The translations under genes and the position numbers were made by a program. Below are positions 15,770-24,661 of a DNA stretch of 64,000 nucleotides, one piece after another (position 1 is the stretch's first letter; each line of letters starts with the position of its first letter). The notes below the pieces were generated by a model. That model saw only the letters and a list, made by a program, of their open reading frames with translations, searched no databases and was not told the DNA's origin. The stretch comes from an uncultured Bacteroides sp. (GTDB lineage Bacteria > Bacteroidota > Bacteroidia > Bacteroidales > Bacteroidaceae), in the NCBI GenBank assembly GCA_900552075.1, contig URYL01000001.1, positions 248,001 through 312,000 on the forward strand, given 5' to 3'.

Positions 15770-17931
15770 TGAAAAATAAGTTTTTACTCACTTTATTTGC
15801 CACATTCACCCTCGCCGCTCATGCGGACGAGGGTATGTGGATGCTGACCGACCTGAAGCAGCAGAATGCGGCTGTGATGCAGGACCTGGGACTGGATATC
15901 GCCATCGACAAGGTGTATTGTCCCGACAATGTCAGCCTGAAAGATGCGGTAGTTCACTTTGGCGGGGGATGCACCGGAGAAGTCATCTCTTCCGAAGGAC
16001 TGGTACTGACCAACCACCACTGTGGATACGGGTATATCCAACAGCACAGCTCGGTGGAACATGACTACCTGACCGACGGTTTCTGGGCCATGACCCGGGA
16101 ACAGGAACTTCCTTGCGAAGGACTGAACGTGACCTTCATCGACCGGATACTCGACGTGACGGAATATGTGCAGAAACAGCTGAAGAAGTCGAAAGACCCG
16201 GACGGAACGAATTATCTTTCCCCGTCTTTCCTGGCGGGAGTAGCTGAAAAGTTTGCCAAGAAAGAACACATCCGTACCGACGAATTCACTACCCTAGAGC
16301 TGAAACCGTTCTACGGTTCCAACAAATACTACCTGTTTGTCAAGACTTCCTACAAGGATGTACGCATGGTGGGAGCTCCTCCCTCTTCCATCGGAAAGTT
16401 CGGAGCGGACACCGACAACTGGATGTGGCCGCGTCACTGCGGAGACTTCTCTATCTTCCGTATCTATGCCAACAAGGACGGCAAACCGGCTGAATACAGT
16501 GCAGACAACGTGCCGCTGAAAGTGAAGAAACACATCGCCATCAACCTGAAAGGGGTGAAAGAAGGTGACTTCACTTTCGTGATGGGATTTCCGGGACGTA
16601 ACTGGCGTTACATGATCAGCGACGAAGTGGAAGAACGTATGCAGACTACCAACTTCATGCGCGACACCATCCGCGGCGTACGCTTGCGGGTGTTGGGCGA
16701 AGAAATGGCCAAGGACGCGCACACGCGCATCCAGTATGCGGCCAAGTATGCATCATCGGCCAACTACTGGAAGAACGCCATCGGCATGAACGAAGGACTG
16801 GTACGTCTGAAGGTGCTCGACCGCAAGAAACGGGAACAGCAGCAACTGCTGGCCTTCGGCGACTCCATCGGCAACGACAGCTACCGGAAAGCTTACGAGA
16901 CCATCAAGCAGATTGTGGCACAGCGTCATGAGGCAATCTATCACCAACAAGCCATCTACGAGGCCCTGATGTTAGGTACGGAATTCTTCAAGGTGCCGGA
17001 TACGGAAGCACTGAAAGCAGCCTTGGAAAGCCAGAAACAGAAAGACATTGACGAAGCTGTGGCCGACCTGAGAGAAGCCGGAAAGAAGTTCTTCAACAAG
17101 GACTACAATCCGGAAGTGGACCGCAAGGTATCCAAACAGCTCATCGCCTTGTATGCCCGACTGATTCCGGCGGCCCAACGGATTGACATTTTCCAGACCA
17201 TCGACAAGGACTTCCAGGGAAATACGGATGCTTTTGTAGACGCTTGCTTTAACCAGTCTATCTTCAGAAGCCCGGAAGCACTGGAAGCTTTCTTGGCACA
17301 TCCGGATGCAGCCCAACTGGAGAATGACCTGATGGTGAAATACGCTGCATCCGTACGCGACGGTTACCAGGCGACAAGCGATGCCATGCAGGAAGAGACC
17401 AATGCCTACAATGCGGCCCACAAGACTTGGGTGGCAGGTATGCTGCAACTGAAAAAGGCACACGGACAGCCTATCTATCCGGATGCCAACTCGACCCTGC
17501 GTCTGACTTACGGCAAAATCGGTTCTTACGAACCGGCCGACGGAAAAGAATACCTGTATTATACGACCCTGAAAGGGGTGATGGAAAAAGAAGACCCGAA
17601 CAATCCGGAATTTGTGGTACCGGCCAAACTGAAGGAACTATATGAAAAGAAAGACTTCGGTCCTTACGCCATGCCCGACGGACGCATGCCGGTCTGCTTT
17701 GCCACTGCTACCGACAACACGGGCGGTAACTCAGGTTCTCCGGTCTTCAATGCGAAAGGAGAACTCATCGGTACGGCATTCGACCGCAACTACGAAGGCT
17801 TGACAGGCGACATCGCCTACAATCCTCAACTGCAACGGGCCGCTTGCGTGGACATCCGCTACACCTTGTTCATCATCGACAAGTTTGCGGGTGCAGGCCA
17901 CTTGCTCAAAGAAATGACCATTATCCGATAA
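15769..17931 (+). CDS. dpp11: S46 dipeptidyl peptidase, DPP11 type (Asp/Glu-specific)
   Basis: A 720-residue paralogue of the preceding gene with a signal peptide (LLTLFATFTLAAHADEG). It has the same catalytic blocks, TNHHCGYGYIQQHSSVEHDY and TGGNSGSPV, with Ser655. The specificity position is Arg673 (TAFDRNYEG), matching the Ser655/Arg673 numbering known for Porphyromonas gingivalis DPP11. It should therefore cleave after acidic P1 residues. The tandem pair, with TAATG coupling, would give complementary dipeptide release for amino-acid nutrition. A long perfect hairpin terminator follows. Confidence 0.88.
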   Translation: MKNKFLLTLFATFTLAAHADEGMWMLTDLKQQNAAVMQDLGLDIAIDKVYCPDNVSLKDAVVHFGGGCTGEVISSEGLVLTNHHCGYGYIQQHSSVEHDYLTDGFWAMTREQELPCEGLNVTFIDRILDVTEYVQKQLKKSKDPDGTNYLSPSFLAGVAEKFAKKEHIRTDEFTTLELKPFYGSNKYYLFVKTSYKDVRMVGAPPSSIGKFGADTDNWMWPRHCGDFSIFRIYANKDGKPAEYSADNVPLKVKKHIAINLKGVKEGDFTFVMGFPGRNWRYMISDEVEERMQTTNFMRDTIRGVRLRVLGEEMAKDAHTRIQYAAKYASSANYWKNAIGMNEGLVRLKVLDRKKREQQQLLAFGDSIGNDSYRKAYETIKQIVAQRHEAIYHQQAIYEALMLGTEFFKVPDTEALKAALESQKQKDIDEAVADLREAGKKFFNKDYNPEVDRKVSKQLIALYARLIPAAQRIDIFQTIDKDFQGNTDAFVDACFNQSIFRSPEALEAFLAHPDAAQLENDLMVKYAASVRDGYQATSDAMQEETNAYNAAHKTWVAGMLQLKKAHGQPIYPDANSTLRLTYGKIGSYEPADGKEYLYYTTLKGVMEKEDPNNPEFVVPAKLKELYEKKDFGPYAMPDGRMPVCFATATDNTGGNSGSPVFNAKGELIGTAFDRNYEGLTGDIAYNPQLQRAACVDIRYTLFIIDKFAGAGHLLKEMTIIR

Positions 17932-17940
17932 CCCTATCCA

Positions 17941-17976
17941 CAAAAAAAGCCAGACTTTCCTGTCTGGCTTTTTTTG
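17941..17976. terminator. bidirectional terminator, 15-bp perfect stem
   Basis: A perfect 15-bp stem (17941-17955 with 17962-17976), with core GCCAGAC/GTCTGGC and A/T runs on both sides, separates the S46 operon from the convergent xseB end. Confidence 0.92.
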
Positions 17977-17978
17977 TA

Positions 17979-18188
17979 TTAAGCTTGTGCGTCACTTTCT
18001 TCTTCGAGAATCTTCTTGATTTCCGCATCGGCTTTATACAATTTGTTCTTACAGAACTTTATCAGCTTCTGCGCCTCCTGCAGATACTCACCCAATTGGT
18101 CAATATCCAGTTCGTTGCTCTCAATGCGGGCCACGATTTCCTCCAGGCGCTTCATGGCCTCTGAGTAGGTTTCTTTCTTTGCTGCCAT
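17979..18188 (-). CDS. xseB: exodeoxyribonuclease VII small subunit
   Basis: A 69-residue protein with the compact family motif YSEAMKRLEEIVARIESNEL, then DIDQLGEYLQEAQKLIKFCK. This is the two-helix small subunit that binds XseA to form exonuclease VII, which degrades single-stranded DNA from both ends. The tail is acidic (EEESDAQA). It follows xseA by 9 bases in the same operon and ends against a shared terminator. Confidence 0.9.
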   Translation of the reverse strand: MAAKKETYSEAMKRLEEIVARIESNELDIDQLGEYLQEAQKLIKFCKNKLYKADAEIKKILEEESDAQA

Positions 18189-18197
18189 ATCATTGTT

Positions 18198-19499
18198 TCA
18201 TTTGATTACTTTACTTCTGAATTGCCCCTTTGCCAGACGGGTTTCCACTTCATCCCCCGGTTTCAGCAAGGAAGCGTCTGTCACTGCTTTTCCGTTCAGC
18301 AAGGTAAGGCTGTAGCCTTTCTTCAGCAAGACTTCCGGCGAAGCGGAAGACACCCGTTGCGCCAACAGTTCCAGCCGATGCGTTTCGCGCTGCACCCGGT
18401 TCTGCAAGGCAGAAAGTACACGGGGCATCAGCTGCAAACGGTAGTTTTCCTGCAACAAACGCGACTGCCAGGCCGTCTTTATCCGGTTCTGAAAACGTTC
18501 CTGCCGGAAGTTTTCCCGCTGCAACCGCATCTGTACCTGTCCGGGAATCCGGGTCACAAAAGCTTCCAGCCGTTGTTTCTCCTGCTGCAACAAGCGGGGA
18601 ACTTCCTCATAAATAATTTCTTCGTATCCTTCCAGCTCCTGAGCCGTCTGCCGCAGGTGATTAATCAGGAACTCGGCGGCGGCCGTCGGAGTCTTCACCC
18701 GGGTATGAGCAATCAAGTCCAATACGGTATCGTCGCGTTCATGCCCGATTCCGGTAATAATGGGAAGCGGGAACTGTGCACAGTTTGCTGCCAGTTCGTA
18801 AGTGTCGAAGCCGGAAAGGTCGGAAGTGGCTCCTCCCCCTCGGATGATAACCACCACATCCCAAAGGTCGCGCGTGGCATTGATACGGTCGAGGGCCTGA
18901 ATGATGGACTGCTCCACCTGCTCTCCCTGCATGACCGCCTGAAAAAGACAAGGATAAAACACGAAGCCGAAGGCATTGTGCTGCAACTGGTTGCAGAAAT
19001 CGCCATAACCGGCCGCCGTAGCCGATGAAATCACGGCAATGCGTTGCGTCAGCACCGGCAGTTCCAGTTCTTTATTGAGTGTCAGGATGCCTTCTTCGTC
19101 CAGCTGACGCAGAATCTCCTTGCGGCGGCGTACCATATCGCCCAACGTGTACGTCGGGTCGATGTTGACCACCGTCAGCGAATAGCCGTACAGCTCATGG
19201 AAATCGACCGTCACCTTGACCAGCACCTTCAGTCCGGAGACAAAAGCCTGACCGGTTTCCCGCTCAAAATACGCCCGCAACCGACTGAACACATTCGCCC
19301 ATATAATACCCCGGGCCTTGGCCAGCAGGGCATTGCCCGTCGCGTCTTTCTGCACGAACTCCAGGTAGCAATGACCGGAATAATTTACGCGTACATCGCT
19401 CAGTTCCGCCTGCACCCAATATTCATCCGGCAAGCAGGAAGTGATGCTCCTCCTGACCAGTGAATTCAGTTCCAGCAAAGACAAAGGCTTATTTTCCAT
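18198..19499 (-). CDS. xseA: exodeoxyribonuclease VII large subunit
   Basis: A 433-residue catalytic subunit. The N-terminal OB-fold (about residues 10-110) contains YWVQAELSDVRVNYSGHCYL and ARGIIWANVF. The catalytic part has RIAVISSATAAGYGDFCNQL and then VVVIIRGGGATSDLSGFD, followed by the conserved ITGIGHERDDTVLDLIAHTR. A long helical coiled-coil region (about 300-390) binds XseB. The start codon lies inside the end of the upstream subtilase gene (11-base overlap), so translation is probably coupled. Confidence 0.92.
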   Translation of the reverse strand: MENKPLSLLELNSLVRRSITSCLPDEYWVQAELSDVRVNYSGHCYLEFVQKDATGNALLAKARGIIWANVFSRLRAYFERETGQAFVSGLKVLVKVTVDFHELYGYSLTVVNIDPTYTLGDMVRRRKEILRQLDEEGILTLNKELELPVLTQRIAVISSATAAGYGDFCNQLQHNAFGFVFYPCLFQAVMQGEQVEQSIIQALDRINATRDLWDVVVIIRGGGATSDLSGFDTYELAANCAQFPLPIITGIGHERDDTVLDLIAHTRVKTPTAAAEFLINHLRQTAQELEGYEEIIYEEVPRLLQQEKQRLEAFVTRIPGQVQMRLQRENFRQERFQNRIKTAWQSRLLQENYRLQLMPRVLSALQNRVQRETHRLELLAQRVSSASPEVLLKKGYSLTLLNGKAVTDASLLKPGDEVETRLAKGQFRSKVIK

Positions 19500-20880
19500 T
19501 ACCGTCCGTTTTCAATTTCAATCCTAACTGATAGGCTTTCCACATATCGGTCACGCCATAACCGTAAATATTGTCCGGATAGGCATTACGGTCGCTGGAC
19601 TCGTGCACAATCTCAATCAGCTGACGGACCGTCAACCACGGACAAGCCTGCCACAGACAAGCCGCCAGTCCGCAAAATGTAGGAGAAGCAAACGACGTAC
19701 CGTTGGCAAAAGAGGTACCGCCATCCACGCCTACCACAGCCGAATGTACGCCTACCGCCATGACATCCGGTTTGATACGTCCGTCGGCCGTATCACCGAT
19801 GGAAGAGAAAGGCGCGTTTACCCCCATATTGTCTATCGCTCCGATGGTCAGAATGCCGTCTGCATCTGCCGGAGGCGTAATCTTTTTCCAGGTATCCATG
19901 CCTGAGTTTCCGGCACTGCACACCACCAATAATCCTTTCTTCGCCGCATACGAGGCCGAAGAAGCCATCAGGGAAGTACGTCCGTCCAGTTCACGGTATG
20001 TATAGTTATCTACCGGGTCATCAAAAGAATAATATCCCAGCGATGTATTCACGATATCCACGCCCACGCTGTCGGCAAACTCGACCGCCGCCGCCCAGTA
20101 ATCTTCTTCTACCGGCTGTTCCGTGTCATTGTCCTCACTCCGCAACAACCAGTAGCTGGCTTCCGGGGCCGTACCGACCATTACGTGCGGCATATCGGCT
20201 GCCATGCACGAAAGTACCTTCATCCCGTGATTGTGTTCGCCATAAATATCCGAGTTCGGATTCACAAAATCATGCGTACCTAAAATGGACGTTTTACGGA
20301 AGATTTTCATGGCATCCACATTGAAGAACCCGGCATCAATCACAGCAATCTGCATGCCTTGGCCCCTGAAACCCGCCAGGTGCAAGCTGTCTCCATTGTG
20401 TATTTTAATCTGTTCGGAGGCCAGACCATAATAATCGTCCTGCTTTTTCCATTGGTTCTTTACCAACTCCTTCCGCCCTGTTCCCCGGGCAGGAATGGAA
20501 TCGGGAGAGGTCCAGACCTTTTTCACCGAACGTACAAAAGAATTATCCAGGAAACGGAGAGCCACCGACTCATCCGGCACCTCCATCAGTACCGTATTGT
20601 TCCATTTGCTGGACGACACATACTGTCCACCTTGCTCCTTCAAACGGTCGATGTACACCTGGCATACAGGCAAGTCTGTGGAATCGACCGCCAGTCCCTG
20701 ATGTGCCCGACGCGCCAATGCCCGTGACGACAAAAAAGTCTCCGGATGTGCCAACGAATAAGTGGTCTTTTTCTTGTCCGTAAGCTGAACCCGATATTTA
20801 TACATAGTCTCTGCTGAAGCGCTCCCCAAGCAGGCCAACAGGCAAAGGAATACTCCTACTCTATTCACATTCATCCACAT
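19489..20880 (-). CDS. secreted subtilisin-family serine peptidase (S8)
   Basis: A 463-residue exported S8 protease. It has an N-terminal signal (VGVFLCLLACLGSASAETMY) and a pro-region with an inhibitor-like segment to about residue 140. The catalytic triad is visible as IAVIDAGFFN (Asp near 181), GEHNHGMKVLSCMA (His near 217) and NGTSFASPTFCG (Ser near 396), with the oxyanion Asn in CSAGNSG. The usual DTG is DAG here. The ATG at 20880 is chosen because the -7 box at 20900-20907 lies just upstream; 20874 is an alternative. It is the first gene of an operon with xseA and xseB, although no functional link between them is known. Confidence 0.85.
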   Translation of the reverse strand: MWMNVNRVGVFLCLLACLGSASAETMYKYRVQLTDKKKTTYSLAHPETFLSSRALARRAHQGLAVDSTDLPVCQVYIDRLKEQGGQYVSSSKWNNTVLMEVPDESVALRFLDNSFVRSVKKVWTSPDSIPARGTGRKELVKNQWKKQDDYYGLASEQIKIHNGDSLHLAGFRGQGMQIAVIDAGFFNVDAMKIFRKTSILGTHDFVNPNSDIYGEHNHGMKVLSCMAADMPHVMVGTAPEASYWLLRSEDNDTEQPVEEDYWAAAVEFADSVGVDIVNTSLGYYSFDDPVDNYTYRELDGRTSLMASSASYAAKKGLLVVCSAGNSGMDTWKKITPPADADGILTIGAIDNMGVNAPFSSIGDTADGRIKPDVMAVGVHSAVVGVDGGTSFANGTSFASPTFCGLAACLWQACPWLTVRQLIEIVHESSDRNAYPDNIYGYGVTDMWKAYQLGLKLKTDGNGK

Positions 20881-20899
20881 AGCTCTTATTTTTGGAGCG

Positions 20900-20907
20900 C
20901 AAAGATA
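20900..20907 (-). promoter_or_regulatory. -7 box of the subtilase-xseAB operon
   Basis: The minus strand reads TATCTTTG, matching TAnnTTTG, about 20 bases before the ATG at 20880. Confidence 0.65.
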
Positions 20908-20939
20908 CACAAAGTTTTCCCTGATTCCGGAAAAAAACT

Positions 20940-20947
20940 TACCTTTG
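20940..20947 (+). promoter_or_regulatory. -7 box of the MATE transporter gene
   Basis: TACCTTTG matches TAnnTTTG and lies 64 bases before the ATG at 21012. It is 32 bases from the divergent subtilase -7 box. Confidence 0.6.
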
Positions 20948-21011
20948 CCCTATTTTTTAGGGAATCTAAAGATTTCTGGATAACAATTAATAAGAAAAAG
21001 AATAAGAGAGT

Positions 21012-22382
21012 ATGACGTCACAAAAAGGAACAGCCACCGAGTTGGGAACAGAAAGAATCGGGAAACTATTGATGCAATATGCCATCCCAGCCATCATTGC
21101 CATGACTGCCTCCTCCCTCTACAACATGGTAGACAGTATCTTCATCGGACACGGAGTCGGACCGTTGGCCATCTCCGGACTGGCCATCACCTTTCCGCTG
21201 ATGAACCTGGCCGCCGCCTTCGGCTCACTGGTAGGAGTCGGTGCCTCCACCCTCATTTCTGTCAAACTAGGACAGAAGGATTATACTACCGCCCAGCAGA
21301 TTCTGGGAAATGTGGTTTCACTCAATCTGCTCATCGGGCTGCTGTTTACCCTTGTCAGCCTGCTGTTTCTGGACCCGATTCTGTATTTCTTCGGAGCCAG
21401 CGATGCGACCCTTCCTTACGCCAGAGACTACATGATTACCATCCTTCTGGGGAATGTCATTACCCACATGTACCTGGGACTGAACTCCGTGTTGCGCTCG
21501 GCCGGACATCCGCAGAAGGCCATGGCGGCCACCATCCTGACCGTGGTCATCAATACGCTGCTGGACCCGCTGTTCATCTATACCTTCCACATGGGAATCC
21601 GCGGTGCTGCCATTGCCACGGTACTGGCACAGGTTATTTCCTTATGCTGGCTTATCAAAATTTTCTGTAACAAGGATGAACTCCTGCATCTGAAAAAAGG
21701 GATTTATCGGCTCAGAATGACGCTGGTGGAAAACATTATCGGCATCGGACTGGCTCCCTTCTTCATGAACTTAGCTTCCTGCTTCATCGTTATCCTCATC
21801 AACAAAGGATTGAAGCTGTACGACGGGGATTTGGCCATCGGAGCTTTCGGTATCGTCAACCGCATCGTGTTCCTGTTTGTCATGATTGTGATGGGACTGA
21901 ACCAAGGCATGCAACCCATTGCCGGCTATAATTTCGGAGCCCAGCACTACCATCGGGTGAACCAAGTCATGAAATATACCGTCATTGCCGCCACCATTGT
22001 GACCACTACCGGCTTCCTCGTGGGAGAACTGATGCCGGAACTGGCTGTATCAGCCTTTACGACGGATGCGCAGCTCATCCAGCTGAGTGCAAATGGCTTG
22101 CAGGTGGTCGTCCTCTTTTTCCCCATCATCGGTTTTCAGATGGTGACCTCCAACTTCTTCCAGAGCATCGGAATGGCCAAGAAAGCCATCATCCTTTCCC
22201 TGAGCCGGCAGGTGTTGATTCTGATTCCCTGTCTGCTGATTCTGCCTCTCTTCTGGGGCGTAAAAGGCGTGTGGTACAGCATGCCGATTTCGGATATCAC
22301 CGCCAGTATCATTGCAGGCACCATGCTCTACGCCCAGTTCAAACACTTCAAGCAACAACATGCGGCACAGTCCAACCGCTGA
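21012..22382 (+). CDS. MATE-family multidrug/cation efflux transporter
   Basis: A 456-residue inner-membrane protein with about 12 hydrophobic helices. Conserved MATE features include the first helix segment AIPAIIAMTASSLYNMVDSI, then FIGHGVGPLAISGLAITFPL, and the mirrored GMQPIAGYNFGAQHYHRVNQ at the start of the second half. Such proteins exchange Na+ or H+ for organic cations, drugs or metabolites; the substrate cannot be read from sequence. It is a single gene with its own -7 box, followed by a short gap to the kinase-like gene, which also has its own promoter. Confidence 0.88.
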   Translation: MTSQKGTATELGTERIGKLLMQYAIPAIIAMTASSLYNMVDSIFIGHGVGPLAISGLAITFPLMNLAAAFGSLVGVGASTLISVKLGQKDYTTAQQILGNVVSLNLLIGLLFTLVSLLFLDPILYFFGASDATLPYARDYMITILLGNVITHMYLGLNSVLRSAGHPQKAMAATILTVVINTLLDPLFIYTFHMGIRGAAIATVLAQVISLCWLIKIFCNKDELLHLKKGIYRLRMTLVENIIGIGLAPFFMNLASCFIVILINKGLKLYDGDLAIGAFGIVNRIVFLFVMIVMGLNQGMQPIAGYNFGAQHYHRVNQVMKYTVIAATIVTTTGFLVGELMPELAVSAFTTDAQLIQLSANGLQVVVLFFPIIGFQMVTSNFFQSIGMAKKAIILSLSRQVLILIPCLLILPLFWGVKGVWYSMPISDITASIIAGTMLYAQFKHFKQQHAAQSNR

Positions 22383-22426
22383 CGAAAATAAAAGATAAAA
22401 AAGTCGCATTTTTCCATAGAATGATT

Positions 22427-22434
22427 TATATTTG
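22427..22434 (+). promoter_or_regulatory. -7 box of the cytidylate-kinase-like gene
   Basis: TATATTTG matches TAnnTTTG, 28 bases before the ATG at 22463. Confidence 0.65.
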
Positions 22435-22462
22435 CTTTATATCAAACTAAAGGAATTACACT

Positions 22463-23092
22463 ATGGACGGACATTATGTGATTAATCTCGGACGCCAGCT
22501 CGGAAGCGGCGGAAAAGAAATTGGCGAAAAACTGGCAAATGATCTGGGCATTGCCTTTTACGATAAAGAACTGATCAACTTAGCTTCTGAAGAGAGCGGA
22601 CTCTGCAGGGAATTCTTTGAGAAAGCCGATGAAAAAGCCTCACAGACCATTTTGGGAGGATTGTTCGGCACCCGTTTTCCTTTTGTAACAGAAGGAGCCT
22701 ATCCCTATAATTCCTACCTGAGCAACGATTCGCTGTTCAAGATTCAGAGCGACGTCATCCGCCAGCTGGCTGAAAAGCAATCGTGCCTGTTTGTCGGACG
22801 CTGCGCCGACTACATTCTCCGTGACCATCCCCGTTGCGCCAACGTCTTTGTGTCAGCCTCTCCCGAAGCCCGCATCGAACGCTTGATGAAACTGCATCAC
22901 ATCAGCGCCGAAGATGCCGAGGACTTGATGGAAAAAGCGGACAAGAAACGCTCGGCTTACTATAACTATTACAGTTACAAGACATGGGGAGCCGCAGCCA
23001 CTTACCACTTGTGCATCGACTCCTCCGTATTGGGCATTGACGGCACCGTGGAATTCATCAAGAACTTTGTCAAACTGAAACTTCATCTTTAA
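22463..23092 (+). CDS. cytidylate kinase-like family protein
   Basis: A 209-residue P-loop protein of the Cytidylate_kin2 family. It begins with INLGRQLGSGGKEIGEKLAN, where GRQLGSGGKEIG replaces the usual GxxGxGK Walker A, followed by FYDKELINLASEESG. LFVGRCADYILRDHP lies near residue 112 and a basic lid-like DKKRSAYYNYYSYKTWG near 170. Members are annotated as kinases of unknown nucleotide substrate. This is probably not the housekeeping Cmk, which has a classical Walker A. A strong terminator follows. Confidence 0.8.
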   Translation: MDGHYVINLGRQLGSGGKEIGEKLANDLGIAFYDKELINLASEESGLCREFFEKADEKASQTILGGLFGTRFPFVTEGAYPYNSYLSNDSLFKIQSDVIRQLAEKQSCLFVGRCADYILRDHPRCANVFVSASPEARIERLMKLHHISAEDAEDLMEKADKKRSAYYNYYSYKTWGAAATYHLCIDSSVLGIDGTVEFIKNFVKLKLHL

Positions 23093-23110
23093 ACAGAATA
23101 AGACATCCTC

Positions 23111-23161
23111 AAAAAAGGAAGGGACTGTTCCACTGAAAAACGAACAGTCCCTTCCTTTTTT
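23111..23161. terminator. terminator, 20-bp perfect stem
   Basis: A perfect 20-bp stem (23111-23130 with 23142-23161), with core GGAAGGGACTGTTC, is flanked by A and T runs. It ends the kinase-like gene and may block read-through from either side. Confidence 0.92.
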
Positions 23162-23218
23162 CCATCTGCCCAACCGCTACAATCCCCATAATTGTAAAAG
23201 CTGAGTTTATGATATGCT

Positions 23219-23322
23219 TATCCACTCAGTACTTCCCTTGAAGTACTGGAGTACTCCGCTGAAAGTACTGGAGTACTCCTTAGGCAGTACTAAAGTACTT
23301 CTTTGGAAGTACTGAGAACTTC
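23219..23322. repeat. array of five 22-bp palindromic units (AGTACT type)
   Basis: Eight AGTACT sites start at 23228, 23242, 23250, 23264, 23272, 23286, 23294 and 23308, with steps of 14 and 8 in strict alternation, so the period is 22 bp. Framed as a 16-bp core (AAGTACTGGAGTACTC) plus 6-bp spacer, five units start at 23219, 23241, 23263, 23285 and 23307. The two end units are each half degenerate. It lies in the convergent gap between the kinase-like gene and thrC. Confidence 0.95.
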
Positions 23323-23348
23323 CCTTATCTTCGTCTGCTTTCGAACAA

Positions 23349-24650
23349 TTACTGCTTCATCAGGTAAGCCTTGAAAGCGGCAAAGTCTTTCGACATCGGC
23401 ACACTCTGCTTGGTTCCTTTCATGAAAGCCTGCAACTTTTCCGGAATCTTGACCTTCACACCGATGATACTTTCCACCGTCTGCAGGAATTTGGCCGGAT
23501 GAGCGGTCTCCAGGAACACGCCTACTTCACCCTCTTTCAATTCTTCAGCCAAGGCACGGTAACCGCAAGCGCCGTGAGGGTCGAGCAGATAACCAGTCTC
23601 TTCGTATACTTTCTGCACCGTTTCGCGAATCTGGTCATCGGTGTAAGTCTCTCCGCTGATTTCGGAAGCGATGGCCTCATGACTGCCGTCGTACAAATCC
23701 AACACACGGGCAAAGTTACTTGGATCGCCCACATCCATCGCATTGGCAATCGTAGCCACAGAAGGACGCGGATTATATTTTCCCGTCTTCAGGTATTGAT
23801 AGAATATGTCGTTCCGGTTGTTGGCAGCAATGAAACGCTTCACGGGCAATCCCATGCGCTTGCCGAACAGACCGGCGGTGATATTGCCGAAGTTGCCACT
23901 CGGTACACAGACTACCAAGTTGTCCGCCTTTCCGATTTTCTTCATCTGCGCATAGGCATAGAAATAATAAAATGCCTGAGGCAAGAAGCGGGCCACATTA
24001 ATGGAGTTGGCGGAAGTGAGCTGCATGTGTTCGTTCAATTCCTTATCCATGAACGCACTCTTCACCAGTGCCTGGCAATCATCGAACGTACCGTCCACCT
24101 CAATGGCCGTAATATTATGTCCGAGAGTAGTAAACTGCTTTTCCTGAATCTCACTGACTTTTCCTTTCGGATAGAGCACATAAACATGAATCCCTTCTAC
24201 TCCCAAGAAACCGTTGGCCACGGCACTTCCCGTATCGCCCGAAGTGGCCACCAGCACATTGACCTGATTTTTCCCTTCCTTGCGGATGAAATAGCCCAAC
24301 AGACGCGCCATAAAACGGCCGCCTACATCCTTGAACGCCAGCGTCGGTCCATGAAACAATTCCAAAGAATAAATATTGTCTTTCACCTTCACTGCCGGCA
24401 CATCAAAATTCAAGGTATCATATACAATCTGTTTCAGAGTCTCCGCAGGCACATCTTCTCCAAAGAAGGCATCGGCCACCTTATAAGCTATCTCAGGGAA
24501 AGAAAGCGTATCAATCTCGTCAAAAAAAGACTGCGGCAATGCCTTTATCTCGCGAGGCATATACAAGCCCTTATCAGAAGCCAGTCCCTTCACTACGGCC
24601 TCTTCCAAAGTAGCGTCCAGCGCTTTTCCATTTGTACTGTAATACTTCAT
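23349..24650 (-). CDS. thrC: threonine synthase
   Basis: A 433-residue PLP enzyme converting O-phosphohomoserine to threonine. Family features are MKYYSTNGKALDATLEEAVV at the N-terminus, the PLP-lysine motif GPTLAFKDVGGRFMARLL (Lys near residue 108), ATSGDTGSAVANGFLG, and VVCVPSGNFGNITAGLFGKR. Length and order fit the short bacterial thrC class. It is the last gene of a three-gene operon, 11 bases after the phosphoglycerate-mutase-like gene, and faces the AGTACT repeat array. Confidence 0.93.
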   Translation of the reverse strand: MKYYSTNGKALDATLEEAVVKGLASDKGLYMPREIKALPQSFFDEIDTLSFPEIAYKVADAFFGEDVPAETLKQIVYDTLNFDVPAVKVKDNIYSLELFHGPTLAFKDVGGRFMARLLGYFIRKEGKNQVNVLVATSGDTGSAVANGFLGVEGIHVYVLYPKGKVSEIQEKQFTTLGHNITAIEVDGTFDDCQALVKSAFMDKELNEHMQLTSANSINVARFLPQAFYYFYAYAQMKKIGKADNLVVCVPSGNFGNITAGLFGKRMGLPVKRFIAANNRNDIFYQYLKTGKYNPRPSVATIANAMDVGDPSNFARVLDLYDGSHEAIASEISGETYTDDQIRETVQKVYEETGYLLDPHGACGYRALAEELKEGEVGVFLETAHPAKFLQTVESIIGVKVKIPEKLQAFMKGTKQSVPMSKDFAAFKAYLMKQ

Positions 24651-24661
24651 ATTGCAATTTG

